Of a DNA stretch of 64,000 bases, positions 8,589 to 18,801 are shown piece by piece. Every line of letters starts with the position of its first letter. The first letter of the stretch is position 1. The translations under genes and the position numbers were made by a program. The DNA is from Serratia sp. DD3 (GTDB lineage: Bacteria > Pseudomonadota > Gammaproteobacteria > Enterobacterales > Enterobacteriaceae): the NCBI RefSeq assembly GCF_000496755.2, contig NZ_AYKS02000084.1:120377-184376 (forward strand), given 5' to 3'. Under the pieces are notes generated by a model. That model made no database searches. It was not told the origin of the DNA and saw only the letters and a program-made list of their open reading frames with translations.

Positions 8589-10766
8589 TCAGGACTTATA
8601 ACTATAATCATAATGGTCATAGCCATAGCTATAATAGTTGGTGGCTTTCCTAATAACCCCATTTAAAATCACCCCTTTGATTTCGACGCCATTCTGTTCA
8701 AAACGTCTAATACTGACTTCAACTTCTTTTGGGGTATTTATTTCAAAGCGCGCCACCAGTAATGCAGCACCGGCAAGTTTACCTATAATCGCCGCATCAG
8801 TAACAGCGAGAATCGGCGGAGTATCCACCAACACCAGGTCATAATTTCCTGATGCCTCATTGATTATTTCCGAAAAATGTTTATGCATCAATAATTCAGA
8901 CGGATTCGGTGGTATTGTCCCACGGGCGATAAAATCCAGCCCGGGCTGGGTGGTCTGTTGAATAACAGAAGCAATGCTAACTTTGCCGGAGAGTAGATCA
9001 GAAAGCCCCTTCCCTCCCTCCAGACCAAGCAGTTGGTGTACGTATCCCTTACGCATATCGCCGTCGATAAACAACACTTTCAGGCCTGCCTGGGCGACCA
9101 CTGCAGCCAAGTTGGCACTAACAAATGTTTTACCGATGCCAGGACTAGCACCAGAGATCATTATTATATTATTTTTGGCTTCAATCATCGCGAAGTGCAG
9201 GCTGGTACGCAGGCTGCGAATTGCTTCAATCGCCAAATCTGTCGGATTATGTAACGACAACAGTGAGTTAGAGTCAGTATTTGCTTTTTTACCTTTGGCC
9301 CTATTTTTAGATTGAAACTCGATATCTTTCTTTTGTTGCCACTCTGACAGCGGAATACTGGCGTAGACATTAATCCCTAAATCTTCCAACTGCTCTGGGT
9401 TTTCAATGCCGCGATGTAAGAATGAACGCAATAATACATAACCGATGGATAACATGGCTCCCAGCACCATACTGAGTAAAATCACAATCAGCCTTTTAGG
9501 TTGTATCGGCTTTATTTGTGTCACCGCCTGATCGATAATGCGCACATTACCTATGGTGCTGGCCTTGGAAATACTCAGCTCTTGTTCTTTATTCAACAAC
9601 TGCATATACACTTGCTGCCCTGACTGCACATCACGACTTAAGCGTAATATCTCCTGCTGCGTTTTTGGCATCGCATTAACGCGCTTATTGAATTTGTCAC
9701 GCTCTGTTTCCAGGATTTTACGTTTTTCTAGCAACGCTCGGTAGGAAGGGTGTTCCTTGGTGTAAAGCTTGGAGATCTCAGCTTCTTTAAAGGTTAACTC
9801 ATTAAGTTGAGTATCCACTGCTACAATCGAGTCCAAAACGGATTTTGCTTCCAACGAAAGATCCACCGAATCTTTCTGTTGCCGGTATTGATTGAGCTTA
9901 CTTTCTGCAGCATCCAGTTCACTGCGCACTTTCGGTAATTGAATCTTTAAAAAATCCAGACTCTTCTCATCTTCTGCCGATTTTCTTGCTACGTTCTGTG
10001 CCAGATAGTTGTTGCTGATAGTATTCAGGATATTTTTTATCAATACTGGATCGGCTCCGGTCAAACCTAACCCCAGCACTCCAGTATTTTTACCTTTATC
10101 CGCAACCTCATAATTGTCGAGTAATTTAGTGATCGCGTCCAATTCATTGATTTTAGTGATTTTAAATTCAGTGCCTGGAGCAGCCTGAATATCACTAATC
10201 AATATGGAGAATCCGTCTTTTTCCAGCAAATTACCAACCTTACCATTGGCATAATGCTCACCATCTCTTGAAATGATGTAACTATTATCCGTACCGACCC
10301 TGAGAGTAACAACCGGTTCATCACTCCAGGAAGAAGGTAACGCAAACTTCGAAATCACTAGGTTGCCAGGCACCTGTTTGGTTAGACGGGCGAAACCCTT
10401 ACCAAAAATTGGGAAATATTGCTGTTCAACGATGGTAGTGAGCGCCAAATCCTCGATTGTTTTACCTAAAATCATTCTTGATTTAAGTAATTCGATTTGT
10501 GGTGCTGAATCGGGCTGACTATCGGGTAACACCTGGCTAATGTTGTTAAGTAAAGAGTTACCACTATTTTGTTCCACCTGAATCAATGCATCAGCACGGT
10601 AAATCGGGGTGGCAAACAAAGAGTATAAGATCCCCAAGATCAAGAATGCTGTCGTAACCGCCATAATTAGCCAACGGCTATCAATTAACTCCCCGATCAA
10701 ACGCCCTAGATCAATCTCATCTGACCTGTCATTACTGGAATTATTGACTTTGTATTTTTCTGACAT
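8589..10766 (-). CDS. wzc: Tyrosine autokinase and capsule-export regulator Wzc
   Basis: This 725-residue inner-membrane bacterial tyrosine kinase (E. coli Wzc has 720 residues) controls assembly of high-molecular-weight polysaccharide with Wza. The N-terminal Wzz domain starts after membrane segment 1 (about residues 32-53) and ends before segment 2 (about 427-447). The cytoplasmic kinase has Walker A GASPGIGKTFVSANLA near residue 540, Walker A' FIDGDMRKG, and Walker B LVLVDTPP. The C-terminus holds the autophosphorylated tyrosine cluster (YYSYGYDHYDYSY). It follows wzb by 16 bp, the order wza-wzb-wzc of group 1 capsule and colanic acid loci. Confidence 0.97.
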   Translation of the reverse strand: MSEKYKVNNSSNDRSDEIDLGRLIGELIDSRWLIMAVTTAFLILGILYSLFATPIYRADALIQVEQNSGNSLLNNISQVLPDSQPDSAPQIELLKSRMILGKTIEDLALTTIVEQQYFPIFGKGFARLTKQVPGNLVISKFALPSSWSDEPVVTLRVGTDNSYIISRDGEHYANGKVGNLLEKDGFSILISDIQAAPGTEFKITKINELDAITKLLDNYEVADKGKNTGVLGLGLTGADPVLIKNILNTISNNYLAQNVARKSAEDEKSLDFLKIQLPKVRSELDAAESKLNQYRQQKDSVDLSLEAKSVLDSIVAVDTQLNELTFKEAEISKLYTKEHPSYRALLEKRKILETERDKFNKRVNAMPKTQQEILRLSRDVQSGQQVYMQLLNKEQELSISKASTIGNVRIIDQAVTQIKPIQPKRLIVILLSMVLGAMLSIGYVLLRSFLHRGIENPEQLEDLGINVYASIPLSEWQQKKDIEFQSKNRAKGKKANTDSNSLLSLHNPTDLAIEAIRSLRTSLHFAMIEAKNNIIMISGASPGIGKTFVSANLAAVVAQAGLKVLFIDGDMRKGYVHQLLGLEGGKGLSDLLSGKVSIASVIQQTTQPGLDFIARGTIPPNPSELLMHKHFSEIINEASGNYDLVLVDTPPILAVTDAAIIGKLAGAALLVARFEINTPKEVEVSIRRFEQNGVEIKGVILNGVIRKATNYYSYGYDHYDYSYKS

Positions 10767-10782
10767 TAGTAATCCTGACTGA

Positions 10783-11220
10783 TTAACGGCTTAATGCTTG
10801 CACCCATTTTTGGGCAGAATCATTGAGTAGATGGTAGACAAACTCAAAGGCTTCACGACTCTTGCGGTAAGGATCACTAATTTCACTTTGCGCCAACCAG
10901 TGACCAAAAAGCATGGTTTTGCCCCTTACCTCCGGTGCTAACCGGCACACAGCCTCTATATGTTTCTTTTCCATCACAAGGATCAGATCATACTGCCGGC
11001 ACATGGCTGCGGTTAACTGTTTACCCTGATGCCCAATAAGAGATAGCCCATGCTGATTTGCCACCTCGATTGCACTGGCATCCGCCGGTTTACCCACCAA
11101 GGCGCTGAGCCCGGCAGAGTCAATTTTCTTATCAGGCAGTGCCCGCTGCAACAGGCGCTCCCCAGTTGGGGAGCGGCATATATTGCCAATACAGACAACG
11201 AGTATCGAGCTAAACATCAT
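10783..11220 (-). CDS. wzb: Low-molecular-weight protein-tyrosine phosphatase Wzb
   Basis: This 145-residue LMW-PTP (E. coli Wzb has 147) dephosphorylates Wzc and so allows cycling of polymer synthesis and export. The P-loop CX5R is C10-IGNIC-R16, followed by SPTGE, and the general acid lies in the DPYRKS segment (D116). It starts 6 bp after the wza stop with two successive ATG codons; AGGA lies 4 bases before the first and 7 before the second, so either may be used. Confidence 0.96.
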   Translation of the reverse strand: MMFSSILVVCIGNICRSPTGERLLQRALPDKKIDSAGLSALVGKPADASAIEVANQHGLSLIGHQGKQLTAAMCRQYDLILVMEKKHIEAVCRLAPEVRGKTMLFGHWLAQSEISDPYRKSREAFEFVYHLLNDSAQKWVQALSR

Positions 11221-11226
11221 AAAATC

Positions 11227-12363
11227 CTAAGGCCAGTTTCTTATACGTAAGATACCTTCAGTAAGTTCATTAAACCCTGAAATTGTAGGTACTAGCTGGC
11301 TAACTACACGGTTCCAACGCGTAACAGGCGCGGTGGTAACATACACAATATCATAAGGCTCTAATTGGAACTCGGTTCCCATCACTAATGCCGTTGCGTC
11401 AGAGGCATTTAGCTGATAGATGCTGGCCAGCTTGCTTCCCTCGCTGCCACGTAGAGGGCGAATCACAAATATTCCCGTTGCATCAGCGACTAACTGGTCT
11501 ATACCGTCTGCATTTCCTAGGGCTTCAGTTAACGTCATACCGCTGCGGTCCATTTTCAAGGTCGCTTGTTTTTTAACTTCACCCATCACGAACACTTTTA
11601 GATCGTCGTTACGCGGAATGTAGAGAATATCACCTGGGTAAAGCAGGCGGTTTTGCTTCAAGTCGCCTTTTTGCAATAACGCCTGCAAAGAAATACGCTG
11701 CTCTTTGCCATCGTGTGTGAGCACCACGTTACGCCAGTCTGCATTTTCAGCAAGGCCGCCGGCATTATTAATAGCATCCATAACGGTTAGCGGCACGTTA
11801 GTGATTGGCTGCTGGCCAGATTTGGCAACCTCACCAGTTATATAGGCTTTTTGTGAACGGAAAGCTGCAATACTCACGTCCACCTGCGGGCTTTCGATAT
11901 ACTGCGCCAAACGGTCAGCAATATCATTACGTACCTGGCTTGCCGTTTTGCCAACGACGGACACTTTGCCAATATACGGATAAAAGATGGTGCCATCGGC
12001 ATTAACCCAGTTACCGGTGTCACTGGCGCTGCGGTATTGGCCTGCAGGGGTGGTCAGCTCAGGGTGGTCCCAAACCGTAACCATCAGCACATCACCCACC
12101 CCAATGCGGTATTCATACTTCTGCAAGGCCAGTTCAAGTTCGGGGTTGTTCTGTGCTACTACCGGTTTTGGTCGCAATTTTTCAACCAGGCCCGGCGTCA
12201 TAGGGTAGATATTCACCAGTCGGTTAAGGTTAAAATCGCTGTCGTCTTGGCGGATAACGTTTTTGCCGCTGGTGGAAAGGTTGGTTCCAGGAACGATAGT
12301 ACAACCGCTGATCGCAGCGAACGATACCAGTAGTGGTATCAGTTTCCATTGTTTCTTTGCCAT
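11227..12363 (-). CDS. wza: Outer-membrane polysaccharide export lipoprotein Wza
   Basis: This 378-residue protein (E. coli Wza has 379) forms the octameric outer-membrane channel for capsule export. A lipoprotein signal peptide ends at the lipobox ISGC (C21). The Poly_export domain ([19 protein letters not shown]) and two SLBB-type domains follow ([28 protein letters not shown]). It is the first gene of the operon. The upstream region to 12,860 contains a palindromic repeat but no clear JUMPstart/ops element, so the usual RfaH-type control could not be confirmed. Confidence 0.96.
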   Translation of the reverse strand: MAKKQWKLIPLLVSFAAISGCTIVPGTNLSTSGKNVIRQDDSDFNLNRLVNIYPMTPGLVEKLRPKPVVAQNNPELELALQKYEYRIGVGDVLMVTVWDHPELTTPAGQYRSASDTGNWVNADGTIFYPYIGKVSVVGKTASQVRNDIADRLAQYIESPQVDVSIAAFRSQKAYITGEVAKSGQQPITNVPLTVMDAINNAGGLAENADWRNVVLTHDGKEQRISLQALLQKGDLKQNRLLYPGDILYIPRNDDLKVFVMGEVKKQATLKMDRSGMTLTEALGNADGIDQLVADATGIFVIRPLRGSEGSKLASIYQLNASDATALVMGTEFQLEPYDIVYVTTAPVTRWNRVVSQLVPTISGFNELTEGILRIRNWP

Positions 12364-12860
12364 CGAGTTTTATCACTTCCAATGTAGTCAATCTTTAACG
12401 CTAAGCAACTGGCCGACCATGGTCGCCTAGTAACATGCTTAACAAATTTTATTTTGGGGTAGGTATGCCGTTATCTCCACACCTTTATATTCGTTATATT
12501 TCAAGTCGCCTGGGTGTTGGCTGTATACGCTCGCACCTGTTACATAGTGGACCTTGCTTCTGCTGGCTCTCAGCCTCAGCGCCTAGATGCAACTCAAATT
12601 ATTTTGAATATAAACACACTCATAGAGCAAACGTTAAGACTGAGCATGCAAATATACTATTGTCAAAGTCGAAATGTATTGCCGCTTGCACTATGGCTGT
12701 AATCATATGCGGGTTATTTTGGTACGTCAAAGGGCCGCAGATCATTTTGCGCAGGACCATAACTATAAAGATTATTTATTTTGATTGCAGCAAAAATTGC
12801 TAAAGAGCTCGGCCCATTTACGGAAGGCTTTGCCCCAGGTTGGCTGCCATAAACCATCGG
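12364..12860. promoter_or_regulatory. Upstream region of the wza operon, with repeat
   Basis: This stretch of about 500 bp before wza should hold the operon promoter, but I cannot assign -35/-10 boxes. A palindromic repeat occupies about 12491-12612. On the minus strand the part closest to galF reads QPTWGKAFRKWAELF, which may be the eroded C-terminus of the galF relic, but this is weak. Confidence 0.35.
12491..12612. repeat. Interspersed palindromic repeat upstream of wza
   Basis: It contains TTCAAGTCGCCTGGGTGTTG and the block GGCTGTATACGCTCGCACC, and ends GCAACTCAAATTATTTTGAA. It is the same family as the unit at 8333-8474 and, in opposite orientation, 48873-48992. Open frames across it are not genes. 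Confidence 0.7.
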
Positions 12861-13100
12861 TCACAGAGGCACGCAATTTGATACGTCTTCTTCCGGCACC
12901 GGCTCCACCATAATCTTGCTGAAACCAGTCCACACAAAACGCTGGATCATCCTGGTCAGGTTTTCTTTACTCAGCTCGGCAGTCGTGTCGTACAGCAATA
13001 CATCCTGCAGCAACACAATAAAAGGGTGATCGCCAACCATCAGTTTGGCACATAGCATCGAATGACCAAGTCCTTTAGCTTGCCCCTGCCGCACTCATAT
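12861..13100 (-). pseudogene. galF: galF remnant (UTP-glucose-1-phosphate uridylyltransferase family)
   Basis: The minus strand from about 13,097 encodes VRQGQAKGLGHSMLCAKLMV, then GDHPFIVLLQDVLLYDTT, and KIMVEPVPEEDVSN before a stop at 12861. This matches roughly residues 100-180 of the 297-residue GalF/GalU family, the nucleotidyltransferases making UDP-glucose. N- and C-terminal parts are missing. galF lies directly upstream of capsule operons in many enterobacteria, so the position supports decay in place. An intact galU elsewhere would cover UDP-glucose supply. Confidence 0.85.
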
Positions 13101-13408
13101 TTTTAATCAATAGATTACCACTGTGTTAAAGCACTTCAGGCACGCTACCGCCCTTGGCTTTCAGCTACCAATGCACTGTACACAATGTTTGAACCGGAAG
13201 TATTATGGCAATCACCACTAATGCAGATTAACCAGGGGTCCGTTCGGGATTTTACGAAAGACAAGTCGCAAAAGCTGTAATAAACCCGCATTTTATTGCT
13301 AAAAAGAGAACCCCAAATAATATTATACTATCATTCTAGTAAAACAAGCCTTAAATAGGCATTAAATGCTTTTTCAGAATAATACTAATAGCGAATTTTG
13401 GAGCCAAG

Positions 13409-13741
13409 CATCACGGCCGGCTGCTACAGACATATATGTTTGGCGGCGAGCATAACCATATCCATTTGATGGTGGCGTTCCACCCGAAGGTTTCGGTCTC
13501 CAATCTGGTTGGCAAGCTAAAAGGGAAGTCCTCATACATGCTGCGCCGAGAGTTCTGGGAGCGGATCAAGACGATGCTATGGGGCAACCATTTTTGGTCG
13601 CCCAGTTATTGCGTGGTGTCGTGCTGAGGCGCTACGTTGGAAGTGATAAAGCAGTATATCGAGGAGCAAAACGCCCCGCCGAGCGAACAGGCCGTGCAGC
13701 GGTCTAAGGCCTTGACCAAAACCAATTTACCTCCAGCTTGA
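13409..13741 (+). pseudogene. IS200/IS605-type transposase (tnpA) remnant
   Basis: The frame through 13436 reads MFGGEHNHIHLMVAFHPK, which includes the HUH motif HIH, then NLVGKLKGKSSYMLRREF and WSPSYCVVSC. A TGA at 13625-13627 interrupts it where related transposases have SCGGA. It resumes in the same frame with LEVIKQYIEEQNAP, which contains the candidate catalytic tyrosine, and ends at TGA 13741. The N-terminal third is not recognisable. This is an inactive relic; no flanking IS200 hairpin ends were identified. Confidence 0.8.
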
Positions 13742-13876
13742 CCCAACCCTAAAGGAGCAGGATTGCGCGGGCGTTTCGTTCAATGGCGTCAACTACTGTG
13801 CTCACCTCAATAATAGTGGTCTTGTCTGCTGACCCGCTATGTTTGATAATACTCTCCCTCAGGTTAGGTAAAAAAC

Positions 13877-15232
13877 TTACTGCACTGGCACCAATAGCTC
13901 AGTCGCCACTACCACCACAATCAGACCCACAATTACCGGTACTGAAGTGCGTTTTACCACTTCGAATGGGGATATTTTCGCCATCCCGGAAACCGCTACT
14001 ACCACACCAGAAACCGGTGAAATTGTGCGCCCCAAGTTAGAAGCTTGCAGCATCGGGATCACCAAATAAGCCGGGTTGACGCCCATCTGTGTTGCCAGTT
14101 TTGGAATCAACTCCACAAAGGCATAGAACGGCGCATTACCGGAACCGGTCATCATGGCTGCTAGCATGGTAATCACCACCAATACCAACATCATAATGAT
14201 GCCGCCGGTGCCAAACGACTGTGCAGTGTTAATCAGGGCACTGATAAAGCCCACGGTGCTTAGCCCTTGCGCGAAAACCCCAGCCGCAACCAACAACATC
14301 ACCACGCTGGTAAAGGCATCTGCCATGCCACGGTAAGCCACTTCCAGCCCGGTAAACACCGTTTTGCCATTGAAGGTGCGGATAAATTCAATCACCGCCG
14401 CCAGGAACATGCAGATCACCAGTATGGTAATAATATGCAGTGAAGGCCCCCATTTACCGTCAAACACCAACACCCCAATGATCGGCGTAAACGGCAAAAT
14501 GGCGTAAAAACTAGGCGCATGGGTGGTGATTTCACTCACGTCCATGATGTGGTGCTCTTCATTACTTCTCTTATCCAGATAACGTTGCCAAAAGAAATGA
14601 GCAATCGCCATGCAGATAATGGCCGCAATGGAAATGGGCAGTGTGGTTTTAAATGCGAAATCCACCAACGGCATTTCCGCCGCTTTGGCCGCCAGTACCA
14701 CGTCACCCGAAGTCGGGGAAAGGATAATTGCCGCTGGTGAGGCGCAGATGGCTGCTGCCGCGCCACGGCTGATGCCCACATTCACCATCAGTGGGAACAG
14801 GGTCGCCATTAACAGCACCCCCAACCCGGTGGCTGAAGACACCGCTAATGACATCAGGCAAGCCACAAAATAAGCAGCAATCATCAGTAAATAGGGGGAG
14901 TTGATCATCTGCAATGGGCGTGACGCCAGCTTGACCACCACATCATTGGCACCAATGTGTGACATATAGGCAGCAAAACCGCATAGCATCATAATCATCA
15001 TGCCGAGGTCGCCACCGCGACTCATCAGCAGGATTTTAACGTATTCAAAGACATCGGTAACTCGCCAGCCAGTTGACGTGGCGCTGGCAGGTAATACGCT
15101 TTTGCCCATAATGGCGCTCACTGCCAACAGCAGTAATCCGCCAACCAGCAATACCCCTGTCGCTGAGTACCCTTTGATAATATATCGGCCTACGCCCACG
15201 GCCACCAGAGCACCGATTAGAAGTTCGATCAT
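13877..15232 (-). CDS. dcuC: Anaerobic C4-dicarboxylate transporter DcuC
   Basis: This 451-residue membrane protein has about 12 hydrophobic segments and matches the DcuC family: NSPYLLMIAAYFVACLMS, SSATGLGVLLMATLFPLM, a conserved ASPAAIILSPTSGDVV loop and its C-terminal counterpart QASNLGRTISPVSGVVV. DcuC exports succinate in exchange for other C4-dicarboxylates during fermentation. ATG 15232 follows AGAGGAA at a good distance. It appears monocistronic on the minus strand; the gene upstream in its direction, asmA, ends 230 bp before it. The paralogue DcuD is the alternative name. Confidence 0.9.
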   Translation of the reverse strand: MIELLIGALVAVGVGRYIIKGYSATGVLLVGGLLLLAVSAIMGKSVLPASATSTGWRVTDVFEYVKILLMSRGGDLGMMIMMLCGFAAYMSHIGANDVVVKLASRPLQMINSPYLLMIAAYFVACLMSLAVSSATGLGVLLMATLFPLMVNVGISRGAAAAICASPAAIILSPTSGDVVLAAKAAEMPLVDFAFKTTLPISIAAIICMAIAHFFWQRYLDKRSNEEHHIMDVSEITTHAPSFYAILPFTPIIGVLVFDGKWGPSLHIITILVICMFLAAVIEFIRTFNGKTVFTGLEVAYRGMADAFTSVVMLLVAAGVFAQGLSTVGFISALINTAQSFGTGGIIMMLVLVVITMLAAMMTGSGNAPFYAFVELIPKLATQMGVNPAYLVIPMLQASNLGRTISPVSGVVVAVSGMAKISPFEVVKRTSVPVIVGLIVVVVATELLVPVQ

Positions 15233-15406
15233 AATTCCTCTGCTTATTATTTATTTAAGTTCAATGCTTTTCTGCCCAATAACGCCATACCTTGCCGAAA
15301 GTCTGCATAAGATATTATGACATCAATCAAGGTCGCACGCGGCGTCATCAGGAAAAAATTAAAATTTATGGCAGGAGTAACAGTTTCAGCTTAGGCAAAG
15401 TTGTGC

Positions 15407-15441
15407 CCATGCAAGTTGCAGTCTGTCTGCAACTTGCATGG
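15407..15441. repeat. Perfect 15-bp hairpin between asmA and dcuC
   Basis: CCATGCAAGTTGCAG and its exact complement are separated by a 5-nt loop, just after the asmA stop. There is no T-run on the minus strand, so it is not a classical terminator. The arms contain the GTTGCAG core of the interspersed palindromic family. It may still end or stabilise the asmA transcript. Confidence 0.6.
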
Positions 15442-15463
15442 CGATAAGTCTAAATAACAACGA

Positions 15464-17305
15464 TTACAGCTTATCCAACAGCTTGTTCACATCACGGCCT
15501 GTCTGATTGGATTTATTTTTTTCCGTCCATTTATTCAGTGCCTCTTTGGCACGATCCTGCAACGTTTTACGCAGCAGTTGATCGAGCTGTATCTGGTAAT
15601 TGAGCTGTTGCCACGGGCCATAAACACGTAGTGGGATAGGTGTTTTAATCAGTTGGGCGATCAGGGCGTTATTACCTTGCCACCCCTCTTTTACCAACAC
15701 ATTCATCATGATGTCACACTGCCGACCGGCTATATCCAGCCGGCCCTCCCCAGTCAAGCTGAGCAATGGCGATTCTGCGCTCAGCGTACTGAGTGTCAGT
15801 GTTCCTTTACTCAAACTGCCTTTGGCCGTCATCTGTTTGATTTCGGTATGCCGTTGGTAGTTGTCTTGCCCACGTACACTGTTGTCATTACGTGCTACTG
15901 CTTGCTGGATCAACTGCTGAATATTAAATTGTTTCAGTTGGGCATTCTGCAAACTCAACTCTGCGGTGCCTTGCCAGTTATGCTCGAAAGAAGCAGCGTT
16001 TAATTGGTCTCCACTTAAATTACCTTGCATGCTGAATGCGCCAGTTAATGCCAAAGGCATATCAAACGCTTTAAGCAAATCACCTAACTCAATTTGCCGC
16101 AATACCGGCTGGACTTTGATCAATGGCCGGTTTGTTCGAGCATCTAACGAACCTGGCAGGGCAAAATCCCCCGCCGCCAACTTGCCAGACAGCACGTTTA
16201 CTGTCAGTAACCCCTGCTGATTGTTGGCGTCCGCCACCAATTGAGTGATGTTCATTCCACGGTAAGTAACCTGATCCACCTGCAGGTTAATTTGTGCCTT
16301 GAAATTGCGTAATGCCCGCAGACTCTGTTGCGGCCCATCTATCTGATTGGCGATAACTGGTGCGGCGGCCACCGCTTGTTGCGGCGCCGTGTTATCAGAA
16401 ACCGCAGTCCGCCAACCGGAAAGTGCATCCATATTCAGTTGCGCCGCGCTGAGGTTTAATTTATAGGCTGGTATCGGCCCAAACTGAGCACTGGCATCAC
16501 CAGTCAGTTGGCTATCATTGGCGCTGAGCAACAATTGGCTAAGCACCCACTGCTGTGTAGGCTGGTGATAAACCGCTTGTACGCTACCCTGCCCCTGGAT
16601 CCCTGCAGTGGGAATATCTGCCCCCTCCAACTGGTAGTTGAACTGGCTAACCTTGGCAGTAATCTGCTGGGGGTACTGCAACAAATCAATATCTGCAGCC
16701 AAGGTAAAGGCCAAATCACGCTGGTCACGATTCACCCGGCTGGAAAGATCCATTTTTGCCTGATGCTGCCCAGTGCGTTGCAAGTTTAAATTAATGTCAC
16801 GAACATTAATCTGCTCATTGTTGACTCGCTGCCAAATCAGCAAGCTATCGACAATCTGCAGATTATCAATTTCAAACTTCCACAGTGATTCACTGATTTC
16901 ATCCAATTGATTTGCACCGGGGGCAACTGGCGCATTGGGCTGGTTCTGCTTTTCACTATCAGCGGTCAACCGGAACACTGCATTTTTAAGCATCACCTGT
17001 TTGATATCAAGCTGATGAGAAAGAAGCGGTAGCAAGCGGACATCCAGGCGCATATTGTCAGCACTGACCAGCGGTAGCGCAGCACCGGGCGCGGTCACCG
17101 TCATCCGCCCGGCAAGAATGCTTAATTGCGGCCAAACATGCCAACGCAGGTCACCTTCCAGCGTCAAATGGTAGCCACTGCGCTGCTCAACCTGCTTGAC
17201 CATATAGGCACGAAAATCGTTCGGATTCACCAACAGCACCAATGCAGCCATCCCAGCTATCAGTACTACCAGCAAAATGGCCAATGTTGTTAGCAATCTT
17301 CTCAT
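15464..17305 (-). CDS. asmA: AsmA family inner-membrane protein
   Basis: This 613-residue protein (E. coli AsmA has 617) has an N-terminal membrane anchor (about residues 5-27), then the AsmA signature NPNDFRAYMVKQVEQRSGYH and a long periplasmic beta-rich body. AsmA-type proteins are thought to act in lipid transport or outer-membrane homeostasis and share structure with bridge-like lipid transfer proteins. It sits upstream of dcuC and downstream of dcd on the same strand, as asmA-dcd-udk lie together in E. coli. Confidence 0.95.
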   Translation of the reverse strand: MRRLLTTLAILLVVLIAGMAALVLLVNPNDFRAYMVKQVEQRSGYHLTLEGDLRWHVWPQLSILAGRMTVTAPGAALPLVSADNMRLDVRLLPLLSHQLDIKQVMLKNAVFRLTADSEKQNQPNAPVAPGANQLDEISESLWKFEIDNLQIVDSLLIWQRVNNEQINVRDINLNLQRTGQHQAKMDLSSRVNRDQRDLAFTLAADIDLLQYPQQITAKVSQFNYQLEGADIPTAGIQGQGSVQAVYHQPTQQWVLSQLLLSANDSQLTGDASAQFGPIPAYKLNLSAAQLNMDALSGWRTAVSDNTAPQQAVAAAPVIANQIDGPQQSLRALRNFKAQINLQVDQVTYRGMNITQLVADANNQQGLLTVNVLSGKLAAGDFALPGSLDARTNRPLIKVQPVLRQIELGDLLKAFDMPLALTGAFSMQGNLSGDQLNAASFEHNWQGTAELSLQNAQLKQFNIQQLIQQAVARNDNSVRGQDNYQRHTEIKQMTAKGSLSKGTLTLSTLSAESPLLSLTGEGRLDIAGRQCDIMMNVLVKEGWQGNNALIAQLIKTPIPLRVYGPWQQLNYQIQLDQLLRKTLQDRAKEALNKWTEKNKSNQTGRDVNKLLDKL

Positions 17306-17356
17306 ACCAACCTCTTGTCTATACTAATCTGGCTTACTTTCTGCATTTCTGCACTG

Positions 17357-17938
17357 TTAGTCCTTATCAATACGGCTGGCCACTGCCCCTTGCTGATCTT
17401 TATATTTCGCATCCTGGCGACGATTATAGGGGCGTGCTGCAGGCCCGGAAAGCGGCTCAAAACTCAGTGCACCAATCAGCATACCTGGGCGCAATGCTAA
17501 CGGCAGCTTACCTGAATTATAGAACTCCAGCACAATTCGGCCCTGCCAGCCGGGATCAATTCGGTGTGCCGTTACGTGCACCATCAAACCCAGGCGTGCC
17601 AAAGAAGAACGGCCATCAAGCCAACCCACCAGATCGTCTGGCAGTGTCACCGACTCCAGCGTCACGGCCAAGGCCAGTTCACCGGGGTGCAGAAAAAAGG
17701 CTTCTCCCTCCGGCAGGACAATCTCATCGCTCATGACGCGATCAAGTGCCTCGCTAACTTCATCTTTTGGCCCGCTAAGATCGATAAATGCCGCGGTATG
17801 GCCACGAAATACACGAAACTGGTTGCCCAAACGGACATCTACAGTGGCCCCATTAATACGCTCCATAGGTGGGCGTGGGGAAATTACCAATTTGCCATTG
17901 TCCAACCAGGCTTCTATATCGCGGTCGCAGAGTCTCAT
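17357..17938 (-). CDS. dcd: dCTP deaminase
   Basis: This 193-residue protein has exactly the length of E. coli Dcd. It converts dCTP to dUTP, the main route to dTMP precursors in enterobacteria. The catalytic residues are in place: [10 protein letters not shown] (R110, S111, S112) and E138 in [11 protein letters not shown]. The C-terminal [18 protein letters not shown] segment closes the active site in the family. ATG 17938 has GGAG 8 bases upstream. It lies between asmA and udk on the same strand. Confidence 0.98.
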   Translation of the reverse strand: MRLCDRDIEAWLDNGKLVISPRPPMERINGATVDVRLGNQFRVFRGHTAAFIDLSGPKDEVSEALDRVMSDEIVLPEGEAFFLHPGELALAVTLESVTLPDDLVGWLDGRSSLARLGLMVHVTAHRIDPGWQGRIVLEFYNSGKLPLALRPGMLIGALSFEPLSGPAARPYNRRQDAKYKDQQGAVASRIDKD

Positions 17939-17953
17939 TATTTTATCTCCATT

Positions 17954-17981
17954 CCATACTCTTCATTTTGTTTGGGTATGG
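17954..17981. repeat. Small inverted repeat ahead of dcd
   Basis: CCATAC and GTATGG lie 16 bp apart, with TTTGGGTATG at one side. This looks like the two ends of an interspersed palindromic repeat whose centre has been lost. Confidence 0.3.
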
Positions 17982-18075
17982 GTGCGTAATCGGCTACAAA
18001 AACTGCCATATAATCAGTAAAAGGTCTATGCCAGCTTGTAAATACTTCACCAAAGATCACTGAATTTTTAATCAG

Positions 18076-18717
18076 TTACTCAAAAAACTGGCTGATTTTA
18101 GCCTTCAAGATATCAATTGCAATGCGGTTTTTACCCCCGCGCGGGACGATGATATCGGCATACTGTTTGGAAGGTTCAATAAACTGCAGGAACATCGGAC
18201 GAACCGTTTTTTGATACTGCGCTATAACGGACTCCATCGAACGCCCGCGCTCATTCACATCACGCCTCATACGGCGCATCAGGCAGATATCTAATGGCGT
18301 GTCGACAAAAATCGAAAAGCTCATTTCCTGGCGTAAGCGGCTATCCGTCAATAGCAGAATGCCTTCCAGAATAATCACCCTTTTCGGTTCCAGATGGATA
18401 GTCTCTTTTTTGCGCGTATACTCGTTGTAGCTGTAGAGCGGTAATTCAATCGATTGACCTGCTTTCAACATTTGTAGATGCTGAAACAACAAATTGTGGT
18501 CCATGGAACTCGGGTGGTCATAGTTAGTTTTCACCCGTTCTTCCATGGTCAGATGCGTCTGGTCTTTATAATAACTGTCTTCCGGGATCACACCGATATG
18601 TTGATCACCCACTTGTTCACGCAACTCACGATACAAGGTACTGGCGATCAGGCTTTTACCCGAAGCCGATGCACCCGCAATACCAATAATGACACACTGA
18701 TGTGACTGGTCAGTCAT
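18076..18717 (-). CDS. udk: Uridine/cytidine kinase
   Basis: This 213-residue kinase (E. coli Udk has the same length) phosphorylates uridine and cytidine to UMP and CMP with GTP/ATP. The P-loop [11 protein letters not shown] spans residues 12-22; PEDSYYKD and YDHPSSMD form the nucleoside site and [13 protein letters not shown] is the lid region. With cdd and dcd it makes this segment rich in pyrimidine metabolism. It follows apbC after a hairpin. Confidence 0.98.
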   Translation of the reverse strand: MTDQSHQCVIIGIAGASASGKSLIASTLYRELREQVGDQHIGVIPEDSYYKDQTHLTMEERVKTNYDHPSSMDHNLLFQHLQMLKAGQSIELPLYSYNEYTRKKETIHLEPKRVIILEGILLLTDSRLRQEMSFSIFVDTPLDICLMRRMRRDVNERGRSMESVIAQYQKTVRPMFLQFIEPSKQYADIIVPRGGKNRIAIDILKAKISQFFE

Positions 18718-18753
18718 AACTTAACAACCTGATTTAATAGTCGATAATGGGGC

Positions 18754-18793
18754 AAGACAAGCTGCAGCCATCAGAACTGCAGCTTGATGTCTT
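18754..18793. terminator. Hairpin downstream of apbC
   Basis: AAGCTGCAG and CTGCAGCTT (18759-18767 and 18777-18785) form a 9-bp stem with flanking AAGAC/GTCTT pairing. It lies just past the apbC stop on the minus strand. The T-run is weak, so this is either a terminator or a member of the palindromic repeat family. Confidence 0.5.
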
Positions 18794-18801
18794 AAAGACA
18801 G

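Noticed and set aside
12364..12480. JUMPstart/ops element expected before a capsule operon
   Set aside because: A minus-strand stretch GCTTAGCGTTAA is only vaguely similar, and the essential ops core GGCGGTAG is not present in the region I read.
12435..12803. 122-codon plus-strand open frame upstream of wza
   Set aside because: It is mostly the interspersed repeat translated, with no family resemblance and no ribosome-binding site.
14519..15320. Plus-strand frames across dcuC
   Set aside because: They are shadows of the dcuC coding strand with no independent support.
15325..15350. Possible FNR site upstream of dcuC (TTGATTGATGTCA on the minus strand)
   Set aside because: Only one half-site fits; the right half does not match ATCAA, so it is not reported as a site.
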